Origin: an uncultured Pelolinea sp.
GTDB lineage: Bacteria; Chloroflexota; Anaerolineae; Anaerolineales; Anaerolineaceae
Assembly (NCBI GenBank): GCA_937902055.1
Contig: CALGUJ010000038.1
Location: forward strand, 1 to 7,777
Direction of reading: 5' to 3'
Length of the DNA: 7,777 nt
This document shows, in pieces, positions 1 to 6,606 of the stretch (its first letter is position 1; each line of letters starts with the position of its first letter). The translations under genes were made by a program, and so were the position numbers. The notes beneath the pieces were generated by a model. That model saw only the letters and a program-made list of their open reading frames with translations. It had not been told where the DNA came from and did no database searches.

Positions 1-2
1 AG

Positions 3-1241
3 GTGAAGAAAGCGGACGCCACGCCACAACTGGCAAATAAAAAATGGACGGTGATCGACAGCATCGGCATCCTGATGATCGGCGCGGTTGCCGGCCGGAT
101 GTTGCCTTATTACCTGCCCACCGCCAACCGCTGGACGGTGATGATCCTGCTGGGCGTTTACGCGCTGCTGTTCGTGATCGCCCACCAGATCCCGCGCCGG
201 TTGAACATGCTCCTGTTTCCATACTTCATCCTCCAAACCGTGATCACCCTGATTCTGATCCTGGCAATTCCCAGTTATGATGGACCGCAAGATTATTTCG
301 TGATGCTGCTTCTGCCGCTGTGCATCCAGGCGATGTGGCGCTTGACGCTCAAGGTCGGCAAAGTTTGGGTGGGTTTTTTCGCAAGCATGTCGGCGGCCAG
401 CATGATCCTCTACTATCGCATCAACGATTCTAGCTGGGAGGGGATCGGCTACAGCCTGGCTTACGTGGCGGCCTGTATCCTGGTTGCCGTGCTCAGTTCG
501 GTCACCCTGCGGGCGGAAGAAGCGCAAAGGGAAAGCCAGGCGCTGAATGAACAACTCCGCGAGGCCAACCAAAAGCTGCAGGATTACGCCCGGCAGGTGG
601 AGCAGTTGGCGGCCACCGAGGAGCGCAACCGGTTGGCGCGCGACCTGCACGATTCCGTTTCGCAAACGGTCTTCAGCATCAACCTGACCGCCCAGGCGGC
701 GCGCATTCTGCTCGAGCGCGATCCCGGCAAGGCGGCGGCGAAACTGGAACACCTGCAGGCGCTGACCGAGAACGCCCTGGCGGAAATGCGCGCCCTCATC
801 CAGCATCTGCGGCCGGATTCGGTCGGCCAGGCAGGGCTGTGCGAATACCTGCGCAAGTACGCGGTCGAAAGGAAGAAACAGGACGGGCTGGAGGTCGCGC
901 TTTCCATCACCGGCGAGCGGCGCCTGCCCGCGCGAGTCGAGGAAGGCCTGTTCCGCGTGGTGCAGGAATCGCTCAACAACGTGGTCAAGCACGCCGGAGT
1001 GAACAAGGCCTGCGTCACCCTGAACCTGGAGCGCAATCCAATCTCTTTGTGCATCGAAGACCACGGGGCGGGATTCGATCCCAAGGAAGCGGCTTCCGGC
1101 GCCACCCACCTGGGGCTGTTGGGCATGCAGGAAAGGGTGCGCGCGTTAGGGGGCAGGCTGGAGATCATTTCTTCAGCGCATGCCGGAACGCAGGTGTGGG
1201 TGAAAGACCTGAAAGTGGAAGAGGGAGATGCACATGTCTGA
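3..1241 (+). CDS. Membrane sensor histidine kinase, NarX/DesK type (HisKA_3)
   Basis: This is a two-component sensor kinase of 412 residues if it starts at the GTG at position 3. Only two bases lie upstream, so the true start could be outside the window. Residues 16-168 hold about six hydrophobic helices with little outside them, so the signal sensed is probably in or at the membrane. A charged, coiled-coil-like stretch (about 169-207) leads to the dimerisation helix with the sequence ARDLHDSVSQ. H216 is the likely phosphoacceptor, and D217 to Q221 fits the DxxxQ phosphatase motif known in HisKA_3 kinases. The ATPase domain follows, with the N box QESLNN (N325/N326), the DHGAGFD box (D353) and a GLLGMQERV box. 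The end overlaps the response regulator gene, which is its probable partner. The family call is secure; the signal is unknown. Confidence 0.93.
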   Translation: MKKADATPQLANKKWTVIDSIGILMIGAVAGRMLPYYLPTANRWTVMILLGVYALLFVIAHQIPRRLNMLLFPYFILQTVITLILILAIPSYDGPQDYFVMLLLPLCIQAMWRLTLKVGKVWVGFFASMSAASMILYYRINDSSWEGIGYSLAYVAACILVAVLSSVTLRAEEAQRESQALNEQLREANQKLQDYARQVEQLAATEERNRLARDLHDSVSQTVFSINLTAQAARILLERDPGKAAAKLEHLQALTENALAEMRALIQHLRPDSVGQAGLCEYLRKYAVERKKQDGLEVALSITGERRLPARVEEGLFRVVQESLNNVVKHAGVNKACVTLNLERNPISLCIEDHGAGFDPKEAASGATHLGLLGMQERVRALGGRLEIISSAHAGTQVWVKDLKVEEGDAHV

Positions 1242-1890
1242 CGGGACTGCCAAAAAAATATCCGTGCTGATCGTGGATGACCATACCATCGTGCGGGAGG
1301 GGCTGCGCTCGCTGCTCGAATTGATCGATGACATCCAGGTCGCCGGCGAAGCAGGCAATGGAAAGGATGCGGTCGATCTGGTCAATCGCCTACACCCGGA
1401 CGTTATTCTGATGGATTTGGTGATGCCGGATATGAACGGCATCCAGGCCACCGAGCAGATCCGCGCCCTGAATTGCGGCGCGAAAGTGATCGTGCTAACC
1501 AGCTTCCAGGAGGATGAGCAGATCATCCCCGCCATCCAGGCCGGCGCCACCAGCTTCCTGTTGAAGGACGTTTCTCCGGAAGACCTGCTGGAAGCGATCC
1601 GTGCGGCTTACAATGGCGAAGCCAGGCTGCATCCCAGCGTCGCCCGCCGGTTGATGGACCAGGTGACCCGCCGGCAGCCAAATCCCCCGGCGGCCGAAAA
1701 CCTGACCGATCGCGAGCTGGACGTAGTACGCCTGGTATCGCGGGGCATGAGCAACCGTGAAATCGCCGCCGAGTTGGTGATCAGCGAGAAGACGGTCAAG
1801 ACGCACATATCCTCCCTGTTGAGCAAATTGGGCCTGGAAGACCGCACCCAACTGGCCATCTATGCCATCCGAAACCGGTTGGTGGAATAA
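1234..1890 (+). CDS. Response regulator, NarL/LuxR family
   Basis: This is a DNA-binding response regulator of 218 residues. The receiver domain has the acidic pair in LIVDDH, the phosphoacceptor aspartate D61 in LMDLVMPD, the switch Thr in VLTSF and the conserved Lys in LLKD. A LuxR-type helix-turn-helix follows (about 153-216), with LTDRELDVV and the recognition region EKTVKTHIS. It overlaps the kinase gene by eight bases, so the two are almost certainly co-translated partners. I chose the ATG at 1234 because GGGAG at 1223-1227 sits six bases before it. An in-frame ATG at 1228 would add two residues and is the alternative. Its targets cannot be read from the sequence; the downstream genes on the same strand are candidates. 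Confidence 0.95.
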   Translation: MSDGTAKKISVLIVDDHTIVREGLRSLLELIDDIQVAGEAGNGKDAVDLVNRLHPDVILMDLVMPDMNGIQATEQIRALNCGAKVIVLTSFQEDEQIIPAIQAGATSFLLKDVSPEDLLEAIRAAYNGEARLHPSVARRLMDQVTRRQPNPPAAENLTDRELDVVRLVSRGMSNREIAAELVISEKTVKTHISSLLSKLGLEDRTQLAIYAIRNRLVE

Positions 1891-2087
1891 ACCCGACCCA
1901 CTGAATAATTCCCAGCAAGCCCTCAAGTCTTAAGACCTGCGACGCAGCACCTGAGCCGCTGGTCCAACCTGGATTTCCTCCCTTTGTAAAAACCAAATTC
2001 ACTCCTTCGTCCGATAACAAATTGTCGCTGAGAAGGTATCCTGTCAGCGAAATGAAAAATCGGTATCAAGAGAAAGGAATGAAAGAA
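1891..2087 (+). other. Intergenic region with two adjacent palindromes
   Basis: This 197-base gap lies between the response regulator and the small DUF2007-like gene. It holds a perfect 10-base palindrome GTCTTAAGAC (1927-1936) directly followed by CTGCGACGCAG (1937-1947), an 11-base inverted repeat about a central A. Neither has a T-tract, so they do not look like a terminator. They could be protein binding sites, perhaps for the response regulator just upstream, but that is a guess. I see no convincing -35/-10 pair. No gene is evident here. Confidence 0.35.
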
Positions 2088-2315
2088 ATGTCGAACAATA
2101 ATTACCACAAGGTCTATTCGACCAACGGCACCCTGCAGGCGATCTCGATCCGCCTGACACTCGAAAACGCCGGCATCCCCACCCGGTTAGCCCACTCCAA
2201 CAGCGATCTTTACCTGAACGTGCTCGTCCCGCATGCCCTGGCCAGGGAGGCAAGCCTGCTGCTTCGTCCGTTGGCGCAGCGCGAAAACCGCGCGCCGCTA
2301 CCGGCTGCGCAGTAG
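2088..2315 (+). CDS. Small DUF2007-like putative signal-transducing protein
   Basis: This is a 75-residue soluble protein. Its layout resembles the DUF2007 family (PF09413): an opening beta strand (YHKVYSTNG), a helix ending in LENAGIPTRL, a strand with LNVLVPHALA and a final helix with many Leu and Ala. The family's role is unknown; some members are annotated as putative signal-transducing proteins, and the fold is ferredoxin-like. I chose the ATG at 2088 because AAAGGA (2073-2078) lies nine bases before it. In-frame ATGs at 2079 and 2052 and a TTG at 2022 are less well spaced. The gene ends 37 bases before the next gene and probably shares its transcript. Its place between a two-component pair and a receiver-domain protein fits signalling but does not prove it. 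The gene is likely real; the family call rests on pattern only. Confidence 0.7.
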   Translation: MSNNNYHKVYSTNGTLQAISIRLTLENAGIPTRLAHSNSDLYLNVLVPHALAREASLLLRPLAQRENRAPLPAAQ

Positions 2316-2352
2316 AGCACCTTGACAGCGAGCGATGGATAAGGTGAACGGA

Positions 2353-3969
2353 ATGGAGAGGAAGGTCAGCGTCATGATCGTGAGCGATTACCCGGCCGTG
2401 CGGGCTGACCTGGCGGACAGGTTGGAATTGGAAGGAAACATCACGGTAGTGGGCAATACCGCCGGCGATCCGAGCGCAGTTGAAACCGCAAAGCTGCTGC
2501 GGCCGGACGTCATCCTGGTCGATCTTGACCTGGACCGGCGCAGCGTTCTTCACCCGGATGGTTTTGAGATCACTCCGCTCCTGAAAACCGCCTCGCCGCG
2601 TTCCACCATTCTTACCCTGTCCGCCGCGGGATGGGCGGGCAGTTGGCAGGCGTTTCAAGCAAGCGGGATATCAGCCGTCTTCATCAAAGGAACCGAAACC
2701 TCCCGCTTGATTGACCAAATCAAAAATTTCACATTTAGTAACGAAAGGAATAATAAAATGGAAAACACAAAAGTTCAACAATACGTCGTCAAGGAGCAGG
2801 CGGAATCCGCCGCTCTTCCCAGGGAGAAGGCGAAAGCCCGCCTGGCTTACATCGATATCGTGCGGCTGGTGCTGACCATCCTGGTGATCATGGTGCACGC
2901 CGCCGTGACCTACGGATCGATCGGTGATTGGACCTATGAAGACCCCGTGCAGGACGAGATTGGCGCCATCCTGCTGAGTTTCTTTGTCATCTCCTGCCAG
3001 GCTTTCTTCATGGGACTGTTCTTCTTTTTCTCCGGCTACTTCACTCCCGGTTCCTACGAGCGCAAGGGAGTCCTGTTGTTTTGGAAGGAACGCATGCTGC
3101 GCCTGGCGCTTCCCATGCTTGCCTATACCGTGATATTCTCCAAGATCCCCAATTATATTGATGCGACCGCCAACGGAGGGCTGCGTTTATCCTTCTGGCA
3201 ATATTTCACTCAATATTTCATCGTTGACATGGATGAAGGCCCCACCTGGTTCCTGTTCGCCGTGCTGGGCTTCAGCCTGATCTACACCCTCTGGCGCTTT
3301 GCGACCCGCAATGCGACTGTGGGAGAACGCTTGAACCGCCTGCCCTCCCCGAATGCACGCACGCTGCTGGTCATTGGATTGTGCATGGCTGCCTTCACTT
3401 TCATCATCTGCCAGTTCCTGCCGTTGAGCGAAATGTACGATGTGTTCGGCATCTTCTCGCTGCAACTGCAATTCTTTCCGACCTACCTGATCCTGTTCGC
3501 GGGCGGTGTGCTGGCTTTCCGCAATGGCTGGCTGGAGCAATTCCCCGCCCAATCGCTGCGCGGGTGGGTGATCTTCTCGGCTGTGCTGCTGGTTTTTCTG
3601 CCGGTCTTCTTCATACTGGGCGGCGCGGCGGACGGTCAACTGGACCTGTTCATGAGCGGATTGAACTGGCGCTGCGTGGTCTTTTGCTTGTGGCTTGGCA
3701 TGGCTTGCATTGCCTTCAGCATGGCGCTGACCCTCGGGGCGCGCGGCAGCGTGCAACCCGCAAGTCGCCTGGCTGCCTTTGCGGGGCCGAACAACTACGC
3801 CGTGTACCTGATCCACCCGATCGTGCTGGTGATGATCACTTACGCTCTGAGTTTCGCGGCCATCCCCAGCCTGGTGAAATTCGCATTGGCCTCCGCCGCC
3901 AGCGTAATCACTTGCTTCGCCCTGGCATCTGTTTTACGGAAATTGCCGGGCTTACGTTCCATCCTGTAA
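2353..3969 (+). CDS. Receiver domain fused in frame to a membrane acyltransferase 3 domain
   Basis: This 538-residue frame contains two unlike parts. Residues 1-130 form a response-regulator receiver domain: SDYP replaces the usual double-Asp pair, D57 in LVDLD is the likely phosphoacceptor, a Thr lies in ILTLSA and a Lys in FIKG. From about 160 it is a membrane acyltransferase of the AT3 family (O-acyl transfer to sugars or similar acceptors), with a YIDIVRL opening, the candidate catalytic H182 in IMVHA, the cytoplasmic ERMLRLALP stretch, GPTWFLF, YLIHP near the end, and about ten hydrophobic helices. The acceptor is unknown. I chose the ATG at 2353 because AAGGTG (2341-2346) precedes it by six bases; an ATG at 2335 is the alternative. 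A strong ribosome binding site and ATG at 2758 would give the acyltransferase alone (403 residues), so the frame may represent two genes, a stop-loss fusion or a sequence error. Confidence 0.85.
   Translation: MERKVSVMIVSDYPAVRADLADRLELEGNITVVGNTAGDPSAVETAKLLRPDVILVDLDLDRRSVLHPDGFEITPLLKTASPRSTILTLSAAGWAGSWQAFQASGISAVFIKGTETSRLIDQIKNFTFSNERNNKMENTKVQQYVVKEQAESAALPREKAKARLAYIDIVRLVLTILVIMVHAAVTYGSIGDWTYEDPVQDEIGAILLSFFVISCQAFFMGLFFFFSGYFTPGSYERKGVLLFWKERMLRLALPMLAYTVIFSKIPNYIDATANGGLRLSFWQYFTQYFIVDMDEGPTWFLFAVLGFSLIYTLWRFATRNATVGERLNRLPSPNARTLLVIGLCMAAFTFIICQFLPLSEMYDVFGIFSLQLQFFPTYLILFAGGVLAFRNGWLEQFPAQSLRGWVIFSAVLLVFLPVFFILGGAADGQLDLFMSGLNWRCVVFCLWLGMACIAFSMALTLGARGSVQPASRLAAFAGPNNYAVYLIHPIVLVMITYALSFAAIPSLVKFALASAASVITCFALASVLRKLPGLRSIL
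2743..2760 (+). promoter_or_regulatory. Internal ribosome binding site and ATG at the receiver/acyltransferase junction
   Basis: GAAAGGA at 2743-2749 stands eight bases before an in-frame ATG at 2758. This is a better start signal than that of the long frame itself. The residues on either side (FSNERNN and MENTKVQQ) look like a C-terminal tail and a new N-terminus, with no domain bridging them. TAGTAA (2736-2741) and TAATAA (2751-2756) lie in the -1 frame. The simplest reading is that the acyltransferase is, or recently was, a separate coupled gene. Confidence 0.65.
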
Positions 3970-3992
3970 ATCTGCAGTAAGCCGATCAGTAC

Positions 3993-4030
3993 AAAGAGAC
4001 CTCTGTGAAAAGAGGTCTCTTTTCTTTTTT
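3993..4030 (+). terminator. Intrinsic terminator after the acyltransferase
   Basis: A perfect 12-base-pair stem pairs AAAGAGACCTCT (3993-4004) with 4011-4022. The loop is six bases (GTGAAA), and a T-rich tract including six Ts (4025-4030) follows. It begins 24 bases after the acyltransferase stop codon. On the opposite strand the hairpin is followed by only three Ts, so it should act mainly on the + strand and is a weak candidate terminator for the converging flavodoxin gene. Confidence 0.93.
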
Positions 4031-4082
4031 ACTGGTATCTCTTGCCAGTCTCCCGGTTTTTGAAACATCCCCTCCCGGCGGC

Positions 4083-4550
4083 TTACCCCAATGCGCGCAA
4101 CATTTCATCGGCTGCGCTTTCCAGACGGCGGGAGCGGCCCAAGCCCGGCCAGCGCACTGAAGCCGCGCCGATCACGCGCGCGCCCCTGGTTTCGCAGGCG
4201 GCGCGCAGGGCTGCGATGGTCAGCTCGGCGCCCCAGTCCGGGCGGAAGAAGTGCGTCACCAGCAAAACAGCCGGCTTGCCTTTCTGCGGGGGAAGCTGCG
4301 CGAGGTAATGGGTGAGGGGCAGCGCCGGGCGCCCGCCGTGCACAGGGGAACAGAAGACCACTGCATTGTAGGCGGAGATATCCGGGCAGTTTTTCAGGGG
4401 CACCTCTTCGCGGCCGGCGGGCGCGGGACCGGCCAGTTCGAGGCGTTCCAGCGCGGGTTGATGGCCGGCGGCGGACAGGCGCTCTTTGAGGTGCTGCGCG
4501 GCGGCCAGGGTATGCCCGCTGTGCGAATAGACGATGATGCCAACTTTCAT
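4083..4550 (-). CDS. Flavodoxin-like protein
   Basis: This is a 155-residue soluble protein of flavodoxin fold, probably binding FMN and carrying electrons or acting as a quinone or FMN reductase. The first strand and loop, KVGIIVYSHSGHT (residues 2-14), match the FMN phosphate-binding loop S-x-S/T-G-x-T. The later stretches VVFCSPVHGG and VTHFFRPDWG correspond to the strand-plus-loop regions that hold the isoalloxazine ring. The length is typical for a short-chain flavodoxin. I chose the ATG at 4550 because GGGAG (4557-4561 on this strand) lies six bases before it; an upstream in-frame ATG at 4571 would add seven residues that do not fit the fold. It follows the cupin gene by 119 bases on the same strand with no clear terminator between, so the two may be cotranscribed. 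The redox partner is unknown. Confidence 0.88.
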   Translation of the reverse strand: MKVGIIVYSHSGHTLAAAQHLKERLSAAGHQPALERLELAGPAPAGREEVPLKNCPDISAYNAVVFCSPVHGGRPALPLTHYLAQLPPQKGKPAVLLVTHFFRPDWGAELTIAALRAACETRGARVIGAASVRWPGLGRSRRLESAADEMLRALG

Positions 4551-4669
4551 TTTTTTCTCCCGGAAATGCACCTTTTAAAAAGGACGGTTTCAGCCAAAAC
4601 TTTTCCTCACCACCAAAAGAGGAATCAGTTATGCGTAATTTCTACGCAGCAAAGTCCTTTGATAAAAAT

Positions 4670-5059
4670 CTAATGATGCCCGTGTTTCTCAGCTTCTTCA
4701 GCCTCAGCTTTGGTTTTATGAATGGTGCCGTCCGGGTGATTGGGCGGCGAATAAACCGTGTACAGCTTGAGCGGTTCGGTGCGGGAGGCATTGATCACAT
4801 TATGGAATGTACCGGCAGGAACGATCACCGCGTCGCCGGCTTTGACAATGTGCTCCTCCTTTTCATTGAAGATGAATTTGGCTTCACCAACCTCGATGCG
4901 GAAGAATTGGTCGACATCCGGGTGAACCTCGGCTCCGATTTCCTCTCCGCCTTTCAAGCACATGACCACCAATTGGGCATGCTTTCCCGTATAGAGAACC
5001 TCGCGGAAAAATTGATTGTCTTCGGTCAGTTTTTCAATCTCGCCGACATAACCAGTCAT
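4670..5059 (-). CDS. Small single-domain cupin protein
   Basis: This is a 129-residue cupin barrel resembling the mannose-6-phosphate-isomerase-like cupins of unknown function. Motif 2 is complete: GDAVIVPAGTFHNVIN (75-90), with H86 as a metal ligand. Motif 1 (GAEVHPDVDQFF, 42-53) keeps H46 but has D48 where many cupins have the second His, and Gln or Asp where the Glu is expected, so metal binding may differ from the classic 3-His/1-Glu set. The C-terminal tail (about 109-129) is rich in Lys, Glu and His, ending EKHGHH. AGAGGAG lies about six bases before the start ATG, which makes the start firm. A TATAAT box (5085-5090) lies upstream. The substrate is unknown. Confidence 0.9.
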   Translation of the reverse strand: MTGYVGEIEKLTEDNQFFREVLYTGKHAQLVVMCLKGGEEIGAEVHPDVDQFFRIEVGEAKFIFNEKEEHIVKAGDAVIVPAGTFHNVINASRTEPLKLYTVYSPPNHPDGTIHKTKAEAEEAEKHGHH

Positions 5060-5084
5060 AATAATCTCCTCTTAAATTAAATTA

Positions 5085-5090
5085 ATTATA
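5085..5090 (-). promoter_or_regulatory. Candidate -10 box for the cupin gene
   Basis: TATAAT reads on the - strand 25 bases before the cupin start codon, in an AT-rich stretch that stands out from its surroundings. A possible -35 (TTGAGG, 5105-5110) is only 14 bases away, which is short, and there is no extended -10. The -10 is plausible and the -35 uncertain. Confidence 0.45.
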
Positions 5091-5216
5091 CGTCGTCGAA
5101 TTTCCCTCAAGCGCTCCCGCGCGGGCCCCCATGTTGAACCCCCCGATCTTCCCAATGATCTGCCATGCCCGTTGCGTTTGCGGTTTGAACAACATTCGAG
5201 GGCAGGCAACAAATCT
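5091..5216. other. Intergenic stretch between cupin and LysM genes
   Basis: This stretch holds a short CCCGCGCGGG palindrome (about 5116-5125) and otherwise no recognisable signal. An open frame on the - strand crosses it, but it is an alternative frame running out of the LysM gene and has no features of a real protein. Confidence 0.4.
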
Positions 5217-5249
5217 AAAAAAAACGCTGCCCGGCGAAGGCAGCGTTTT
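5217..5249 (-). terminator. Intrinsic terminator of the LysM gene
   Basis: An 11-base-pair perfect stem pairs AAAACGCTGCC (5221-5231) with GGCAGCGTTTT (5239-5249) around a seven-base loop. On the - strand it is followed by a run of eight Ts, read from the eight As at 5217-5224, part of which also pairs in the stem. It begins 11 bases past the LysM stop codon and faces the right way for that gene. Confidence 0.92.
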
Positions 5250-5260
5250 GGATTTCAATT

Positions 5261-6040
5261 TCAGGACATGCGCCTGACGTAGAACCACAAGCCTACGCCC
5301 AGCGCCACGAACACGATCCCGACGATCAGCATCAACGGCGATGAGGAGTTTTCCCCGAATACCGGCTGCATGCCCGAACCCGGCTGGGCGCCGAAATTCA
5401 CCGTGGATACCTGCCCGGCGCTGAGGGTCAAGGCAAAATTCATCACGGTGGTCGGGTTGTAGCCTTCCGGGATGGCCACGCTGATGTTGTAATCGCCTTC
5501 GGGGATATCGGCAAAACACAGGGATTCGCCGGTGTCGGCCGTGGTGCCGGTCTCATTGATCGTGTTCAGCCGGTTGGTCAGGCTGACAGCGCCGCCGGCC
5601 AGAGGCAGCTCGGCATCTTCATCCAGGGCGTTTCCGTTCTCGTCGTTGAACAGGTACACGCAGATCGTGCCGTTGCCTTTGAAGGGTGTGGCGGTGGGTT
5701 CGGCGGTGATCATCGGCGTGGGAGTGGGGGTTTCCTGCGGTTTCTCGCGGATGATCAATTCCTGACCCACCCACAGGAAACTGCAATCGTCGCGGTCGGT
5801 GGTGGATTGCAGGTTATTCAATTGCCGCAAATCCTGTTCGCTGATTCCCATCAGCAGCGAGATGCTGGTGCAGGTATCGTTTTCCTTGACGATGTAGATA
5901 ATGCGCCCGTCCGCCCCCGGGGTGGGGGTGGAAAGGTTGATCTGGGGAAGCGGCGAGGCGGCAGTAGCCGGCAGCAGGATCAACATGCTGACCAGCGCGA
6001 TGCAAAACAAGCCTATCGCTTGCAGGGGTTTTTTAGTCAT
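5261..6040 (-). CDS. Secreted LysM protein with B-type domain and C-terminal membrane anchor
   Basis: This is a cell-surface protein of 259 residues. Residues 1-28 are a signal peptide (KK, a hydrophobic core, then ATAAS). A LysM domain (about 47-97) runs from IIYIVKENDTCTSIS to VGQELII. It probably binds glycan in peptidoglycan or another wall polymer, and its two cysteines (C57, C86) could form a disulfide. A Pro/Thr-rich linker (about 98-122) leads to a beta-sandwich domain like the SdrD B or Cna-B repeats (about 123-225), with an Asp/Asn-rich loop (FNDENGNALDEDAE) that may bind calcium. A single hydrophobic helix (about 232-254) followed by YVRRMS anchors the C-terminus; no LPxTG motif is seen. 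I chose the ATG at 6040 because AGGTGA lies five to six bases before it; a GTG at 6049 is the alternative. The gene is divergent from ssb. Confidence 0.88.
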   Translation of the reverse strand: MTKKPLQAIGLFCIALVSMLILLPATAASPLPQINLSTPTPGADGRIIYIVKENDTCTSISLLMGISEQDLRQLNNLQSTTDRDDCSFLWVGQELIIREKPQETPTPTPMITAEPTATPFKGNGTICVYLFNDENGNALDEDAELPLAGGAVSLTNRLNTINETGTTADTGESLCFADIPEGDYNISVAIPEGYNPTTVMNFALTLSAGQVSTVNFGAQPGSGMQPVFGENSSSPLMLIVGIVFVALGVGLWFYVRRMS

Positions 6041-6059
6041 TTTTATCACCTGGTCAAAA

Positions 6060-6068
6060 ATTATAACA
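6060..6068 (-). promoter_or_regulatory. Extended -10 promoter of the LysM gene
   Basis: TGTTATAAT reads on the - strand: a perfect TATAAT (6065 to 6060) with the TGn extension. It lies 19 bases before the chosen ATG, which implies a very short leader that includes the AGGTGA ribosome binding site. No good -35 is visible, as is common for extended -10 promoters. Confidence 0.6.
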
Positions 6069-6089
6069 TCTTAACCCGAGGGGGAATTT

Positions 6090-6120
6090 TTGCCGGGTTT
6101 TGTTGAAATACTCTTATAAT
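6090..6120 (+). promoter_or_regulatory. Candidate promoter of the ssb operon
   Basis: A perfect TATAAT (6115-6120) follows TTGCCG (6090-6095) with a 19-base spacer, slightly longer than ideal. It lies 41 bases before the ssb start and is divergent from the LysM promoter, so the region 6060-6120 acts as a compact two-way promoter region. Confidence 0.55.
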
Positions 6121-6161
6121 TAACAGACACAGGTATTAATAACCAAGGAAAGGGACTTCAT

Positions 6162-6584
6162 ATGAGCTTTCACACAATCATCATCGTCGGAAATTTGGGT
6201 CGGGATCCTGAGATGCGTTACACGCCGAACGGTAATGCGGTCACCTCGCTGAACGTGGCCAGCAATCGCGTTTACACCGATACCAACGGGCAAAAAGTCA
6301 AAGAAACCACCTGGTTCCGCGTATCCGTTTGGGGCAAGCAGGCTGAGAACGCCAACAATTATCTGCAGAAAGGCAGCATGGTGTTGATCGAAGGCGAATT
6401 GCGCCCCGACCGCGAAACCGGCAACCCGCGCACCTTCACCCGCAACGACGGGACGACCGGCGCATCCTACGAGGTTTTTGCCCGCAACCTGCGCTTCCTG
6501 TCCTCCACTCGCAGCAGCGGCGGCGGCGGCGCGGAAAGCATGGACGAAGGCCCCGAAATGAATGACGAGGACATTCCCTTTTAA
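6162..6584 (+). CDS. ssb: Single-stranded DNA-binding protein
   Basis: This 140-residue protein coats single-stranded DNA in replication, repair and recombination. The OB fold covers about 1-110: it opens with HTIIIVGNLGRDPEMRYTPNG, followed by TTWFRVSVWGKQAE and KGSMVLIEGEL, all typical of bacterial SSB. A short Ser/Gly linker (about 111-130) leads to an acidic tip ending DEDIPF, the tail that recruits partner enzymes. The linker is short compared with E. coli SSB, giving a compact protein. AAGGAAAGGG (6145-6154) lies seven bases before the ATG, so the start is firm. It is the first gene of the right-hand operon, with the translin-like gene 22 bases downstream. The link to those genes is by position and strand only. 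Confidence 0.97.
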   Translation: MSFHTIIIVGNLGRDPEMRYTPNGNAVTSLNVASNRVYTDTNGQKVKETTWFRVSVWGKQAENANNYLQKGSMVLIEGELRPDRETGNPRTFTRNDGTTGASYEVFARNLRFLSSTRSSGGGGAESMDEGPEMNDEDIPF

Positions 6585-6606
6585 TTTAGCGGAATCGTAA
6601 ATCACA

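Noticed and set aside
584..1168. Long antisense open frame inside the histidine kinase gene
   Set aside because: It lies wholly opposite a strongly supported gene, its product is low-complexity Arg/Ser-rich, and it has no recognisable domain.
2013..2018. GATAAC as a -10 box for the DUF2007-like gene, with TTGTAA at 1984-1989 as the -35
   Set aside because: The spacer would be 23 bases, which is too long for a normal promoter.
2044..2658. Antisense open frame across the DUF2007-like gene and receiver domain
   Set aside because: The product is Arg/Gly-rich with no motifs and conflicts with two better supported genes on the + strand.
3187..3816. Long antisense open frame inside the acyltransferase
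   Set aside because: The Gln/His/Ala-rich product is what a hydrophobic coding sequence gives on the reverse strand; no domain is seen.
4632..4648. Hairpin TGCGTA/TACGCA between cupin and flavodoxin genes as a terminator
   Set aside because: The stem is only six base pairs and there is no T-tract on either side.
6120..6605. Antisense open frame over ssb
   Set aside because: ssb is certain here, and the antisense product is Ala/Gly/Val-rich with no family resemblance.
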